Source: Xanthostigma xanthostigma
Lineage: Eukaryota; Arthropoda; Insecta; Raphidioptera; Raphidiidae
NCBI GenBank assembly: GCA_963575645.1
Contig: OY754465.1
Location: forward strand, 47,642,401-47,706,400
Reading direction: 5' to 3'
Length of the DNA: 64,000 nucleotides
The position numbers were made by a program, and so were the translations under genes. Shown piece by piece: positions 35,475-46,989 of the stretch. The notes beneath the pieces are model-generated. The model did not search any database. It saw nothing but the letters and a program-made list of their open reading frames with translations, and had not been told where the DNA came from. The stretch's first letter is position 1. Each line of letters begins with the position of its first letter.

Positions 35475-35810
35475 TAGGCCCCACTCACGATCAAACTGAT
35501 ATTTCTCTGTTTTAAATAAAATCCCATAGCTATGAACAGCCAATCCTCACCATTTAAATTACTCATTTAGTTCTTATTAATGAACTATACTCTATAGTAT
35601 AATATTATAGTGTGTATATAATATAATATATCTTATGTATCTATACTCGACGAGTGTATGCCAACAATTGAACCAAAATGAACACAAAAAATTTTAAAAA
35701 CTGAGCAGTTTGCTTGAACTGTGTGTGGTGCCAGTCAGTCTTTCGATTAATCGGTCCAACTTCACTGAACACTGAACTGTGGCATGAAGTTTGATCGTGA
35801 GTGGGGCCTA
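35475..35810 (-). mobile_element. Second PIF/Harbinger copy, inverted, deletion derivative (336 bp)
   Basis: It starts TAGGCCCCACTCACGATC and ends GATCGTGAGTGGGGCCTA. Read on the minus strand it reproduces the 5' 300 bp of the neighbouring element, including the region up to the transposase start (AATGGTGAGGATTGGCTGTT, inverted). It then jumps straight to the opposite terminal repeat. Confidence 0.8.
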
Positions 35811-36194
35811 TAATGAAATACTATTACGCAATACAATATAAATTCGTAGCTATTTTTGTAAAAGAACTATCAGAACTTATTGAAATGTGAACGTGATCGG
35901 TTATTGTAATAAATATTGTAATTGATTAGTTTGAGAATTGTGTTAATCATTTTACCTGATTTTGAAATTTCCTACAGTACATGTAATTAATAGTTGTGTG
36001 TTAATATGTGGAGCTCGGGGTGATAGAAGGTAATGTTGAAGTTTTATTCTTATATTTATCACTATTTCGTTTTTTATGTACGAGCATACTTGAGTGTTCT
36101 AACATTACATAAAAAGTGATGTCTGAAATGAAATACGGAATTTGTTGCACTAGAAAGTATAATAATATGATAATTTGATTTAATAATATTAGTA

Positions 36195-36681
36195 TATTGT
36201 GCGACTAGTGAGAGAAGGAGAAGATTCCATGAGCGTAAAACGCACGCGAGTGGAATATTCTCCTTCGATCAATAGTCGCACATAATACTTTATTCAACTA
36301 GCAGGAGTAATATGTAATCGGGGCCCTGATAAAAGAGGGAAAAATAATAAATCACTTCATTGATTGACGTACCCAACGTCAGTGTATAAACACAAGATTG
36401 CCTTGACTTTCGCTGAATTGCGATGCTGTTTTCATATATACAATACCGCCTACCACGTTCCTATTGGTCCAGAAGCTGCTTGCAGTTTTTTTCATTATTT
36501 AGAGCTTGGGCTTGCTACTGAGTTTTCTATTGGTCCAGAAAATTCATTATTACACTAGTGAAGTAATATATTATTTCTCCCACGCCAGAAAATTCATTAT
36601 TACACTAGTGAAGTAATATATTATTTCTCCCACGTTTAGCAGGGCCCCGAAATTACATATTACTCACGCGTGTTGAATAAA
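36195..36681. mobile_element. Composite inverted-repeat element, copy 2
   Basis: Near-identical to 28519-29039 in structure and sequence. It lacks about 33 bp around the GCCGCACGAGCGCAGCGAGT hairpin present in copy 1, and both copies have the doubled 46-bp segment. Identity is high by eye, so one probably derives recently from the other or both from a young family. Confidence 0.65.
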
Positions 36682-38433
36682 ATATATTTTTGATTTGTTA
36701 TATTTTATATGTTAACTGAAATATCTTTTATCAAATGAACAAAAATTGTTCCAAAAAATGACTTTATGCTCACGCTTTGTTAAGAAATGAGCAGTTTCCT
36801 GAAGTGATAATATGTATTTTTTTTATTAAATAGGATTTTTTAACGTCATATCGTCTCTTTGTATTTGATAAAATTATTCTGTGTATTATTTTGGCGTACA
36901 CGAACTGCTCAGGGAAGAACAATGGGAATATTTTGAAAACAATTTAATTGAACAGAAAATAAATCTTAGCAAAAAATAATGTAAAATATATTAAATCAAT
37001 GCTTAGTTCGTAACGTAGAATGAATTATAAGAAAGGAGTTCAGGAAGCTATGATATTACATAATTAATTATAAGTTTCGATAATATTGAAAATAGAAAAA
37101 GTACAGTTGAACCAACTTGTTGAAATCTTGTGGTAAACATAAAGAAAATAAAACAACACGAATATACAATAATTCTGACGAAATAAGATCGGCAAAAGAT
37201 AGCAGATTAAAAAACGCTGTTATATTTTAAAAAAAGTTTTCTTCCTTCTGAACTCAAATGGTTCGTTGGGTTTAAAAGAACAAAATTCCCACTGTAACTT
37301 GTTTCCAAATACTGACAGTATTTTTAACTTACCGTAATATTATTACAGTGAATTAAGTTATTAAAATTAAAGTGCATTTTGAATGGGAGCGTCTTGTACA
37401 ATCACATTTTGAATTCATAAACCAACCGTTATGTTCCGTGTAATCTTTTAATCTTAATTGACTGCATGTCGCCTTTTAAAATAAGTAAACTTACTTCCAA
37501 CAGTGCGCTATTTAAATCTGAGCATATTTATATTTTTAGGACTATAGTGTGAACTTGAATCAATCGAAAAAATGGTTCCATTCACAGAACAGTAATAGGT
37601 CTGTTCTGTGGGTTTCATTTATAAAAGTACAATTTATTTCACATATTACATAATATGACATACCATTTTGATTTATATTGAGAAGCACTGATTTAGAGCA
37701 TAAAGTTGTTTTCTGGAATTCCGGTAAAAAATATATAAAATGAGGAAGAAGAGAAAAGAAAAATCATAACGAAAATAAAAATTAACTTCGGAAGCAAGCA
37801 CCAAAAAAAAAAAAAAAACAATGAACGAAATATATCTGGCTCGTATATTTAGTTTTTATTTCGCTGCATCGCAGTAAAGAACAATCCTTTAAATTAATAC
37901 CTACTCTCGACCAACCCAAAAATCGCCCTGAACTAATATTTAGTATGTGAAAGGTCGGGAAGAAGGGTAAAGAAAAAATATTTCAATTACCCTATTATTA
38001 ATGTGGGTCGCAATCTAAACAGAGGCCGTTCCGTGAGCCACATTTTTATACGAGGTTGTAATGATCACACAGCGCTTCGTTGGCCGACCTTACGCTAAAT
38101 ACAGACGATTCTTTAGTTTCAATTAACCATTCATCAGACCATACCTATTCAGGTATAGTGGGTGAACTGCACATTCACCTTCCTTTTAGATCGTGTCCCA
38201 AAATTTAGTTTCTATATGTTCTACTTTATATGACTTTATTTTTAATCCATCCCTTTTTTTTCAGGTGAGTGTCTACTTTCAAAATATGAATGTGGTGTGT
38301 GAGTAAGCCCTACAGTGCCCCCGGTGATAGGACAACTCCCAAAGCAAAATATATGAATCATTCTGGTAAGTCTATTTTTACGAATTTTTTCAAAACATTT
38401 AATTTCTATGTGCTAAAAAATGTACATACATGC
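36682..38433. other. A+T-rich stretch without recognisable gene
   Basis: Only short frames. A poly(A) run lies at 37803-37819. No element ends found. Confidence 0.5.
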
Positions 38434-38622
38434 AGTGAATTTCATTTAAGACGCAATATATACATGCGTTTTGTTGACATGGTAGCTATGGATCATTAAA
38501 GCATAATTGAAAATCGTTTCATATAAAATGCAACATACACCGGGTGCCCAAGGGAGGTTCGTCTGCATTTTATGTGGAATGATTTTCTCTAATGCGTTAA
38601 TGATTTCCATTACTACCACATC
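38434..38622 (+). repeat. Dispersed inverted-repeat family, copy 3
   Basis: Matches 26418-26602: GTGAATTTCATTTAAGACGC, TGGTAGCTATGGATCATTAA, CATATAAAATGCAACATAC, GCCCAAGGGAGGTTCGT, GTGGAATGATTTTCTCTAAT. The two halves are partly complementary. Confidence 0.6.
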
Positions 38623-39635
38623 GACAAAATTTTGATTTCTATGCAAATATTAATACCAGAGTAAAATATTTTTCAAATGATACGTAGACTCCGTCACCTC
38701 AACAATTTATTTCCAACTCCTGATCAAGTTTGGGATACAGATTCCAGAACAATTCTATGCTTTTTCAAAAGCTTTAACCTCGCTCAAGAATAAACAAGTC
38801 AGGGCCACACAATAGATCTACTAAGGTCGCGGTGTTGACGAGGCGTGCCTCATACCTTCTATCTAATCTAAAATATTTAAAATAAATGAATGATTGATGT
38901 AGGCGATTATTTGTCGTCAGATTATAAAGTTGACTAAGGATTTTTGAAAATTTTGATCACTTTTTATTTACGTTGCAATTTATCAATAGAGACACACGAA
39001 AAAACATTTTATATCACTTGAATATCGTCGTTGGTTCTGTAATACCTTTTATGTGCAAAAAGTAAAATTTGCAGGAAAGGCCAAAAAATGGTTATTTCAG
39101 CAATGAATGGTAAGAACTAGCAATTTCAGAGGTATATTACTAATTCTTCCTTATCTTCACTATACATGTTTAATTAAAGACGAAGTATTTTCTTAAAAAA
39201 TATTTAACGTTAATTTCGGGTTTATTGGCACATGGGAGGAATTATTTGATACAACTTTTCACATAAGAATTATTTCCCCTTGTTGGTTATACTGTAAAAT
39301 TAATTTGGAGGTATTACTAGTGTATAGAGCTCCGTTTCCTGAATCTATTCATTTAAAAAACGTAAAATCTGCCAATTATGCACATAAGAGCTATTACAGA
39401 ACCAACTACGATATATTCTTCACTAGGCACTTGGTAGAACATGATTGAATAATAAATATGAAAACTCAAATTAAGTAAGCGGTCAAATAACCATTTGTGG
39501 TTTCGAAGATGGGTTAATGAGCAGAATAAGTTTGTTGAGTGAATTAAAAAAAAATGTGGTCTTTATGCTTTTTCCAGTTTTTGTAATGTTATAAAATTCT
39601 TTGTTAATAATCTTACGGTCCGGCTAAATGGGCTA
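38623..39635. other. A+T-rich stretch without recognisable gene
   Basis: No supportable frame, RNA motif or repeat boundary was found. Confidence 0.5.
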
Positions 39636-39880
39636 TATCTAGTAAATTTGCGAGCCGCCTGTAGGTTGTGCGATCTTTTTGCAATCGGTAGAAGCGGCGG
39701 TATTTTCTACCGGTGTGGCGGCGGTGAACGAGAAGAAGCGAAAGAGAAACTCCGGACTCCGGTGAGCAAAAGTAAAGCACGTGATAAAGCAGAGTGAAAG
39801 CGAGTGTTTACGTGAATGAGTGTGTGAGAACACACTAATGCAAAACACACGGTGTCTGTCTGTCTGTCTGTTTTAGTAAG
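39636..39880. other. G+C-rich island with CGGCGG motifs and (GTCT)n tail
   Basis: The stretch with GAAGCGGCGGTATTTTCTAC, GGTGTGGCGGCGGTGAACG and AGCGAAAGAGAAACTCC stands out from its A+T-rich surroundings, then a short GTCTGTCTGTCTGTCTG run follows at 39853-39870. It could be an old unassigned repeat or a 5' exon/promoter. No splice-linked frame supports a gene, so I leave it open. Confidence 0.3.
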
Positions 39881-40115
39881 TTAAGAACAACGGGGAGTCA
39901 CTATTAGAACAGATGAACCTATATAAATTTGCTCTATGTTCATACTTCTTGACCCAGCTATCTTCAATCACTAAGCACAGTATTTTTTTGTTATTTTCAT
40001 ATAAGAAAATAATCGATTGATTTAGAATTGAGCCGGATAAAACTTTAACAATGGTAAGAAAATTTGACAGAACGCGGAAAATAAAGCTTACAAAATTCGC
40101 AATGTATTATATAAT

Positions 40116-40745
40116 ATAGCGACCCGGTCCGACTTGTAGACTTGTAGAATTTGTAGATTGCTGCCGTTTTTTCGTTGCTACGTTGCAAAATTGGTCAGAA
40201 TTAATTTTCAAAAAATCTAACCTCATTTACATTTACGATTTTCACTTTTTTTCTGATCTGAGACCAAATTTTAGATTTGGTACATGCTAAGTAATATTTA
40301 AAAACTCTATTTTGGCATTAAATTAACATAAACTTACAACTCTCGTAAATTATTTGGAAAACAAAATAATATTTTAATTGTCTAATAATTTTGAATATTC
40401 GCGCTAAAAAACTAACTAATTTAAATATACACTTCAATTGTCAAAGTCGACTTGTCAAACTTCGACATAGGTACATATTTGCATTTCTCTCACACTCATG
40501 TATCTTGAACATCGATGGATTTCTCTGTTTACGTTTCTCTTCCCCCGCTGACCCCTCGTCTTTTTTACTGTTATCGCTTGAAATCACCCCTTTTAAAGAA
40601 ATTTCAACCAAAAAAAAAAATGAAGTAGTGGTAACAGATCTGTAGACTAAAGGCTTCAGTTTAAAAAAAAAGTGTGCCAATCGGTTGAGTAGGGATTGCT
40701 GGCGGATTGGCTAAAGAAATAGGGCTTGAGTTTTAAATATATAGA
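40116..40745 (-). mobile_element. Helitron-like non-autonomous element, copy 2 (630 bp)
   Basis: On the minus strand it starts A|TCTATATATTTAAAACTCAA (40745) and ends GTCGGACCGGGTCGCTAT (40116), one base away from the expected CTAG. The 3' block (CAACGTAGCAACGAAAAAAC, AATCTACAAATTC) is that of the elements at 10954-11170 and 53808-54054. The rest matches 1-495. It encodes nothing. Confidence 0.65.
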
Positions 40746-41321
40746 TTACGAATTTATTTATTGATTGCGCATGACCTTGATGAAAAACTAACTTTTAGGT
40801 CAATTCCATTATTGTATGTGCTATTATTTTGTTTGCCACTATTGCGTAATTCTTTGTATTTTAGTAAACGTAAAACTTTCAGTAGGTCATTGCCATAAAA
40901 ATACTTTTAATGTCTTTCAATTCTTTCGATTCGAAAACAATATACTTGAAGACATTCTAAAAATAAATGGCAAAAGTTTTAAAATCTTGAATGAAAGTTA
41001 TGTTTTTTTTATAGTTTGTGGATATGGTCGCATAATAGCTGAACATTCTTTTGTGGGTTTGATGCCAGATATGTAACGCATTGTGTAAAATATCTACAGT
41101 GATATTAATGCAACATTACCCTCAAAATAACTAAAATTCACTGAAACTAACGTAATAAAAGCGCACCGGAAAGCTAATCTACACTAATATTATAAAGAGA
41201 TAAAGTTTGCAAGTTTGGATATAGGAGGCTATCTTCAAAATTACTCGTCCGATTTAAAAATGTTTTTCATCAATATTTAGAATGGACCTTCAGGATGGAT
41301 ATAGACTATATATTATCGCGT

Positions 41322-41874
41322 GTTTTTTTTTACTTTAACGGGAGTCGGCATATCGCCGGGAACACCGCAGCCTCTTTGGCTTATTGTGCTATCTCCCAAT
41401 CTCTTATATCACTCGTCTAGTATGCTCGTTCCTTACACTAGCTTGTGAAGTTCGTGGACTGAGTGATTGATATAATCTACTGGACTCATTCTACATTGTC
41501 CATAAATTATCTGTCTTCTACGATCCAAAGCCTCGCATTCACACAGAATATGATACGCTGTTTCCGTCCCCTTATTGCACTGTCTGCACTTTAAATACCC
41601 TTTAAACAGTCCGATTCTTTGGAGATGTCCTTTTAGGGCACAATGTCCTGTCAGGAGGCCTACTACGAGACGAAGATTATTCCTACTAAGATCTATTAGT
41701 TCTTCATTCATCTTTCGGTATGACGCCTTGATAAAGGTCTTACAATGTTGCTGCCCGGAAATTTGATTCCAGTGTGTCTTGTGCTGATGTTTGATTTATT
41801 CTTTTATTTGACCCAGTCATGTGCTTTTGGACTCTCCCAGGGCAGGTTCTCGGCCTATGTATGGAGTTGACGGT
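41322..41874 (-). mobile_element. 5'-truncated LINE insertion with 11-bp target duplication
   Basis: The insertion is bounded by exact copies of TATTATCGCGT (41311-41321 and 41875-41885). On the minus strand it ends in an A-rich tail (plus-strand T8 at 41323-41330) next to the left duplication, as target-primed reverse transcription leaves. It carries the end of the LINE polyprotein (41433-41711). It is younger than the Helitron-like element it interrupts. Confidence 0.85.
41433..41711 (-). pseudogene. LINE ORF2 C-terminal fragment (RNase H / zinc-knuckle end)
   Basis: The frame reads LSRNNLRLVVGLLTGHCALK, then LKCRQCNKGTETAYHILCEC and EALDRRR. The pattern LTGHC.L..HL...GL......CR.C....ET..HILCEC.AL..RR is the conserved C-terminal tail, after the RNase H domain, in insect LINEs of the I/R1/Jockey assemblage. 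It is 92 codons long, has lost all catalytic domains through 5' truncation, and cannot act alone. The clade is not resolvable from this tail. Confidence 0.75.
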
Positions 41875-42725
41875 TATTATCGCGTTAAAATAAAAGCGCT
41901 TTTCCGTGAAGACCAATTTTGCAACGTAAGTCGACGAAAAAATTGTAGCAAAGCCGGGTACCGGGCCGCTTATAACATATTATAAAGTTGTATTTTTTTT
42001 CGCCTATTTTAAACTCAAAACTACTGACTCGATTTGGAAAATGTCTTCACTGGTTAGAGATTTACATCTTCCTAATTATTATGGCTAAAGTTTAATATTT
42101 AAGCTATAATAATAATGCCTTGTCGTATTTCGACCAAACGAGCGAAGCGAGTGCATCCCCCCTTTTACTCACAATAAGCATATGTGAGATACCAAAGCAA
42201 AATTTACATCGGAATGCTGGTCATAGTTTCTCTATGGAAATGTTAAATCGACCTTGCTGTATTAGTCGGATGTTATAGTGAGACAACGATAAGTACAAAC
42301 CTTGTGCATGCTATTCCAAGCATCCTCCGGTCACTCATTATTTCTTCTTTTACTTTATCCCCGTGTCCCATTTTCTCGTCAGCCGACGAAGATTACAGAC
42401 CTAAGCTCCAACACGTGCCATTTGCAAACGCTTGCCGCTGTGTCTTCAATGCAAGTTTTTAGTTGCAGTATAAACTGTTTTCTTTTCTTTTTTTACATTA
42501 AGTGTTTTTTTATTTACACATTTTCATTGCATGCTGAGAATATGTGATCCATTTGGACATCCATAGAAATATTCTTTTTAAATATGCTTTCTTCTTGCGT
42601 AGTTATTTTAGAATAGAAAAATTCCTTGTTTTCGACTATCTGATTGTAATTCGAATAAATAACGATCCAAGGATAAATAAACAATACAGAAGAAAAAAAA
42701 ACTTTCAACTGATCAACTGGAACTT

Positions 42726-43093
42726 AAGGCCGCTTCACCGAGGCTGATTTTGCCACTGAACTTGTGCTTACTGGCACGCTGGCTGTGAAGATGAAAATGC
42801 CAATCAGGAAACAGTATCTTGTCACGTGAGCGACATGGACAAACGTCCACAAACAAACATGGCGTCATAGTGTGTGTTCTGTTCAGAAACAATAAACGTT
42901 CACTTTTGTTAACATTCGAACTGTCATTGCGCGCGCACCTAACCTATCTACAAAACTAATTTCAAAACAAACGTAGTGTGAAGCGAAAACATAAAAGCCA
43001 TCACGAAAGCCAGCGCCACAGCACGCTTGAAACCCAACAGCTAAATCTGGCAAGGAATTTATCGGCAAAACCAGCCTCCTGTGCAGTGACCTT
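42726..43093. mobile_element. 368-bp inverted-repeat DNA element
   Basis: The left end AAGGCCGCTTCACCGAGGCT plus GATTTTGCC is the imperfect inverse of GGCAAAACCAGCCTCCTGTG plus CAGTGACCTT. Repeats are about 30 bp. A relative of the right end lies at 4857-5008. The next element begins 6 bp further on. Confidence 0.6.
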
Positions 43094-43099
43094 TACTTA

Positions 43100-43673
43100 T
43101 AGTCATGGAGCTGACGCGTAAAAAAAGCGTGTCGTCCCAACCTTCTGCCGCTTGGTACATAAGTTATTTAAGTAATTTAGAGCATTTTTTTTATAAATGA
43201 TACATACATAGGCGGAATCTGGACCAATTTTAAGATAGGGGGATAAAAAATTTCAAAGAGGGTAAAAAAACGGTTAAACCTAAAAAAAATCTGCCGCTTC
43301 GTTTTTAGGTTCAGTTAGAGCCAAAGCGTCAGACATTTTTGACCAATTACACCCTCCTCAAGCCACTCCTTATAAAGTGCATTATTGATCATAAATCCAC
43401 TTTCTTAGGAGTGGCTTGGGGAGGGTGCAATTTGACAAAATTTCTGTCGTTGCTATTTCCTAATCATTTGGCTCTAACAGAACCTAAAAACGAAGCGGCA
43501 GAATTTTTTTTAATTTATCCCTTTTGAAATTTTGTATTCCCCCTATCTTAAAATGGGTTCATATTCCGCCTATATATATAAAAAAAAATGCTCTAAATAA
43601 CTTAAATAGCTTATGTACCAAGCGCCAGAAGGTTGGGACGACATGCTTTTTTTACGCGTCAGCTCCCTGACTG
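43100..43673. mobile_element. Long foldback element, copy 2 (574 bp)
   Basis: Inverted ends TAGTCATGGAGCTGACGCGT and ACGCGTCAGCTCCCTGACTG, with the same nested arm motifs as 30036-30853 (TGTCGTCCCAACCTTCTGCC, GTAATTTAGAGCATTTTTTT, CTGCCGCTTCGTTTTTAGGT). TTA flanks both ends (43097-43099 and 43674-43676), a possible 3-bp target duplication. The arms differ from copy 1 mainly in the centre. Confidence 0.7.
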
Positions 43674-43676
43674 TTA

Positions 43677-44458
43677 GAATATTTGTTATTTATTTCTATT
43701 AAATGTATAGATTTTCATTAGAACTTTTTCATTAAATGATAATTTATATAGTTGCCCCAGTTTTATGTTAAATCATGAGTAATGTTCTCATCGATATTGC
43801 TTTCGTGGGTGATTATTTTCAATTTATTTCCTTTCTTTCCTGGAGTCAAAGTTTTAATAAAGTTTTTACATGTTTTGAAATGGTTCATTAGAGGTTTCAA
43901 ATCGCACACTGGATGCGTTTCATTCTCTTTTATCAGATTCGTTCCGATTGAAACATTAAATTCTTTCTTAACATAATAGTTCCAAATCGGCCATGTTGTA
44001 GCAGTTAACTGTTCATTAAATATTTTCTATAGGACATTAAATGAAGCTATTCCAATCGCAAACTACCAACTGTCTTTTCTTTTTCTTATTGACCGTTACA
44101 GTAAGATTTTCCACTGACAATTTTCTTTTTTCTCTCTTGCACTGTTGAGTCGATTTCTTGTGCTCCTAACTTTTTTCCGTTTCATCTACAAATTATAGAT
44201 CAGCTATTATGGCAAATATTTCTTTAGATTTAAAAAAAATTATATATTTGCAGCATTTATGAATCGATTTTGATGAACATTTTTCTATTTAATAGGGCCT
44301 ACCTTCAGGTTGGTCTCACATAAATTTTACTGACATCGATTTAGCCGTTTATTTTTTAGTTAAGTTAAACACTATTGGCGGAGAAGACGATTAATAACGT
44401 GCAAACTACATATTATTGCAAAGCTACCAAAAAGTAAAAAATTAAAAATTGAGTCTCT
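43677..44458. other. A+T-rich stretch, nothing recognised
   Basis: Short frames without motifs and no repeat ends. Confidence 0.5.
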
Positions 44459-44592
44459 TTCAAAAAGGGTCACTAAAAAGCGTAAAACAGCAAATTTTTG
44501 AAGTCGACACCAATTTAAAACATGATACTAATTTAATAGGCTCCGACCTCTAAACTTTGCTGTTTTACGCTTTTTATTGACCCTTTTTGAAG
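44459..44592. mobile_element. 134-bp MITE-like inverted repeat
   Basis: TTCAAAAAGGGTCACTAAAA followed by AGCGTAAAACAGCAAA is the inverse of TTTGCTGTTTTACGCT plus TTTTATTGACCCTTTTTGAA. Arms of about 36 bp flank a 60-bp centre. No coding capacity. Confidence 0.65.
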
Positions 44593-44992
44593 GAATACAA
44601 TTGTTTTATTTTAAATTTTAAAATTAATTTGAAATTTAGAACTCTGTTTTCGTCCAAATTTTTTTTTCGTTCCGCAACAGGTGTAAGTTCATCTTTGACA
44701 TTTTCTCAGACAGAGACCATATTGAAAACAAGCTTTCTTGTGAAATATCTTTTGACTCACCTATATGAAAAGAAGATTTTCTTTTACTAAACAGTTTATT
44801 GGATATGTTCCTTCTTTAATAAGATTGCTAGAGAGTTTTTTCTTCAAAGGGAGAGATGCAGAGAAAGCATATCAGGCAGACTGAGCCAATGGTGTCGAAT
44901 TCCATTTAGCTTTTGTCAGGGCTATCCAAAAATTATACCAATGGTTTCAATTAATTTGTCTTTTCCAATATCTTATTATTTTTATGATATTA

Positions 44993-45362
44993 CTAGCGGT
45001 CCGTCCCGGTTTCACCCGGGTGCGATAGATATAATTCTGCCAAATGTATTATAGTCTGCGGCCCAGCATCTGAACCAATAGCTTTGAGCGAATTCTATCA
45101 GATATCACTATTTGGTACTAAAACAGTTTTTTTGTTTGCTTCTGAACTAATAGCTTTGAGTAAATTCTATCAGATGTCGTTACATATTACTAAAAAAGTT
45201 TTTCTGAGAAAACACCGTAATTTTGTTCAAAATATTTAATAAAAACTACCCTATAGAGTAAGTTGCACCAAGAAAGACACATTTACAAAATTTAATTAAA
45301 ATCGGTTCAGTGGTTTCGTAGATTAGTGTGGCCAATGTGACATGAGAATTTTATATATATAA
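44993..45362 (-). mobile_element. Helitron-like non-autonomous element
   Basis: On the minus strand it runs from TTATATATATAAAATTCTCA to CACCCGGGTGAAACCGGGACGGACCGCTAG|T with the same 3' hairpin as 15974-16305. The interior phrase TAGCTTTGAG..AATTCTATCAGAT is doubled (about 45081-45110 and 45156-45180). A partial sister is at 56533-56632 and an internal segment in the opposite orientation at 60665-60815. Confidence 0.65.
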
Positions 45363-46360
45363 GGTAAAATACCCGATACTTGAACAGATTCCGCAGTGTA
45401 TAATGTTTGATCACAATTTTAATGGTTAAATTTTATCATAATCCACCGAATGAAAGTATCCCTATAAAGCACGTAATGTTCTGAATCTATTAAAAATAAC
45501 AAACTGACATTACATTAAAAAATTTAGTTTTTATGAGTTTTTAAAAATATCCTTCAAAAGCCGTAGTAGTTGAACATTATACAGTCACAAGCTGCAGTAG
45601 TTGAACGCTTTGGACCAGTACTTGAACTACCATTAGGTATGACTTTAAACACCGTGTTTTAATAAAAATAATATTATTAAGGCTCAAAAAATATATACTT
45701 ATAGATATGAAAGGTGTGATGAAAAGGATTATTAGTGGGAATTTATTAGATTATTCCTGTGCAGCATAAATATCTATTACATTCGGAAGTATTTGATAAT
45801 ACTTCAACGTATTATTCAAATGTTAGACTAAAAACTTAATGCAACACTTAATGCAACACTTAATTCTTATTTTTCACTACTTGGATGTTAGGGTAAATTG
45901 ACCCAGAACGCTGGTTACCAAACTTCTCAGTTATTTTACTATACCAATTTCACAATTTATAATGAGGAATGGTAGCAATTTAAGTCAAAATTTGCTTTTC
46001 ATAATTTTACAATATTTTCCCTGCTTGAACTTAAAAATTTCTTTGTTTTTACCACTCTCACTTTTTGGGAAACATTCACTTACAAATTAATTCACGTTGG
46101 CTATACTTATTGGTTTGCATCCGTAGCTATGTTTATCTTTCATTCAAAGTGGTTTTTAATCTGTCAGTCGATGCCTTTAAATAGCGGAAACTGCTTAAAC
46201 ACGTAACTTCTGCTGTCCGAAAAAAGATCTGAGCTACTCAACTCTCGCCTTAGAAGTTTAACTTAAAAAAAAAAAACGAAACAACCGAACAGGATTTTTC
46301 GTTAATATTTTTGTTTGTAATTTTTTAGTTCCTATTTATTTTTAAGTGGAGTAATTTGTC
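45363..46360. other. A+T-rich stretch without recognisable gene
   Basis: No domain-bearing frame. Near 45560-45650 a loose repetition of GTAGTTGAAC/GTACTTGAAC appears. Confidence 0.45.
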
Positions 46361-46384
46361 ATCCCTAACTTATTGTGAAGGAAT

Positions 46385-46950
46385 TAGTGATATGTCGCTC
46401 TTGAGCGAGTCGTTTATAATGAACTACTCCTTTTTCGGAGCGGAGCGAGTCTCTCTTTTTTTGTGAATGACTCACTCCGAGCGCCATTGCTCTGTGCTGA
46501 GCTGTTTTGTACTGTTGTATTCGCACATTTACAGAGCACACGCAGCACATGCCACAGAGACACTAGTGAATTTTGCACGTACGGAGTTATCTTTGCTGAA
46601 TCATTTAATGTTGAATGACACACTGTAAGTGTAATAGTACTAAGCTTACAGTGACAAACCATTCACATTGACGTCGTTGACAAAGATATAATATTAAACA
46701 ATATTATTGTTAAGCTTTTCTTATATTTTATAGTTTATTTGAAATGGGAATAATCTAAGATATCAGAATCATATTAAAATGAGCTCAGAGCTGAGTGTGT
46801 GTATTGTGCTGTGCAATGCTACGTAACTTCAGACTGAGCATGTATGATGACAGTTCACACCTCTGCAGTCTGCACTCTTGCGCAGTGCGTACTGTCTAGT
46901 GTCGCTTCTTTGAACGACTCGCTCTGAGCGACTCTTTTTAGTGAGCAGAG
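46385..46950. repeat. Region with repeated GAGCGAGTC/GAGCGACTC motifs, possible hAT derivative
   Basis: CTTGAGCGAGTCG, GGAGCGGAGCGAGTCTC and ACTCACTCCGAGCG at the left and GAACGACTCGCTCTGAGCG at the right give clustered, partly inverted motifs around a 450-bp interior. This resembles the subterminal repeats of hAT elements, but I cannot fix ends or a target duplication. Confidence 0.35.
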
Positions 46951-46989
46951 TGCACGTAGCCAGCTCCCAATAAAGAAATTCGTACCAGG

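Larger units (their letters stand above)
41178..41970 (+). mobile_element. Helitron-like element split by a LINE
   Basis: The 5' part (41178-41321) begins A|TCTACACTAATATTATAAAG. The 3' part (41875-41970) contains GCGTTAAAATAAAAGCGC, TTTTGCAACGTAAGTCGACG and ends GGTACCGGGCCGCT, with the final AG of CTAG altered. Between them lies a LINE insertion flanked by an 11-bp duplication of this element's own sequence. Confidence 0.75.

Noticed and set aside
46361-46385. hAT right end (CATCCCTA)
   Set aside because: A possible tip only; no left end or 8-bp duplication could be matched.
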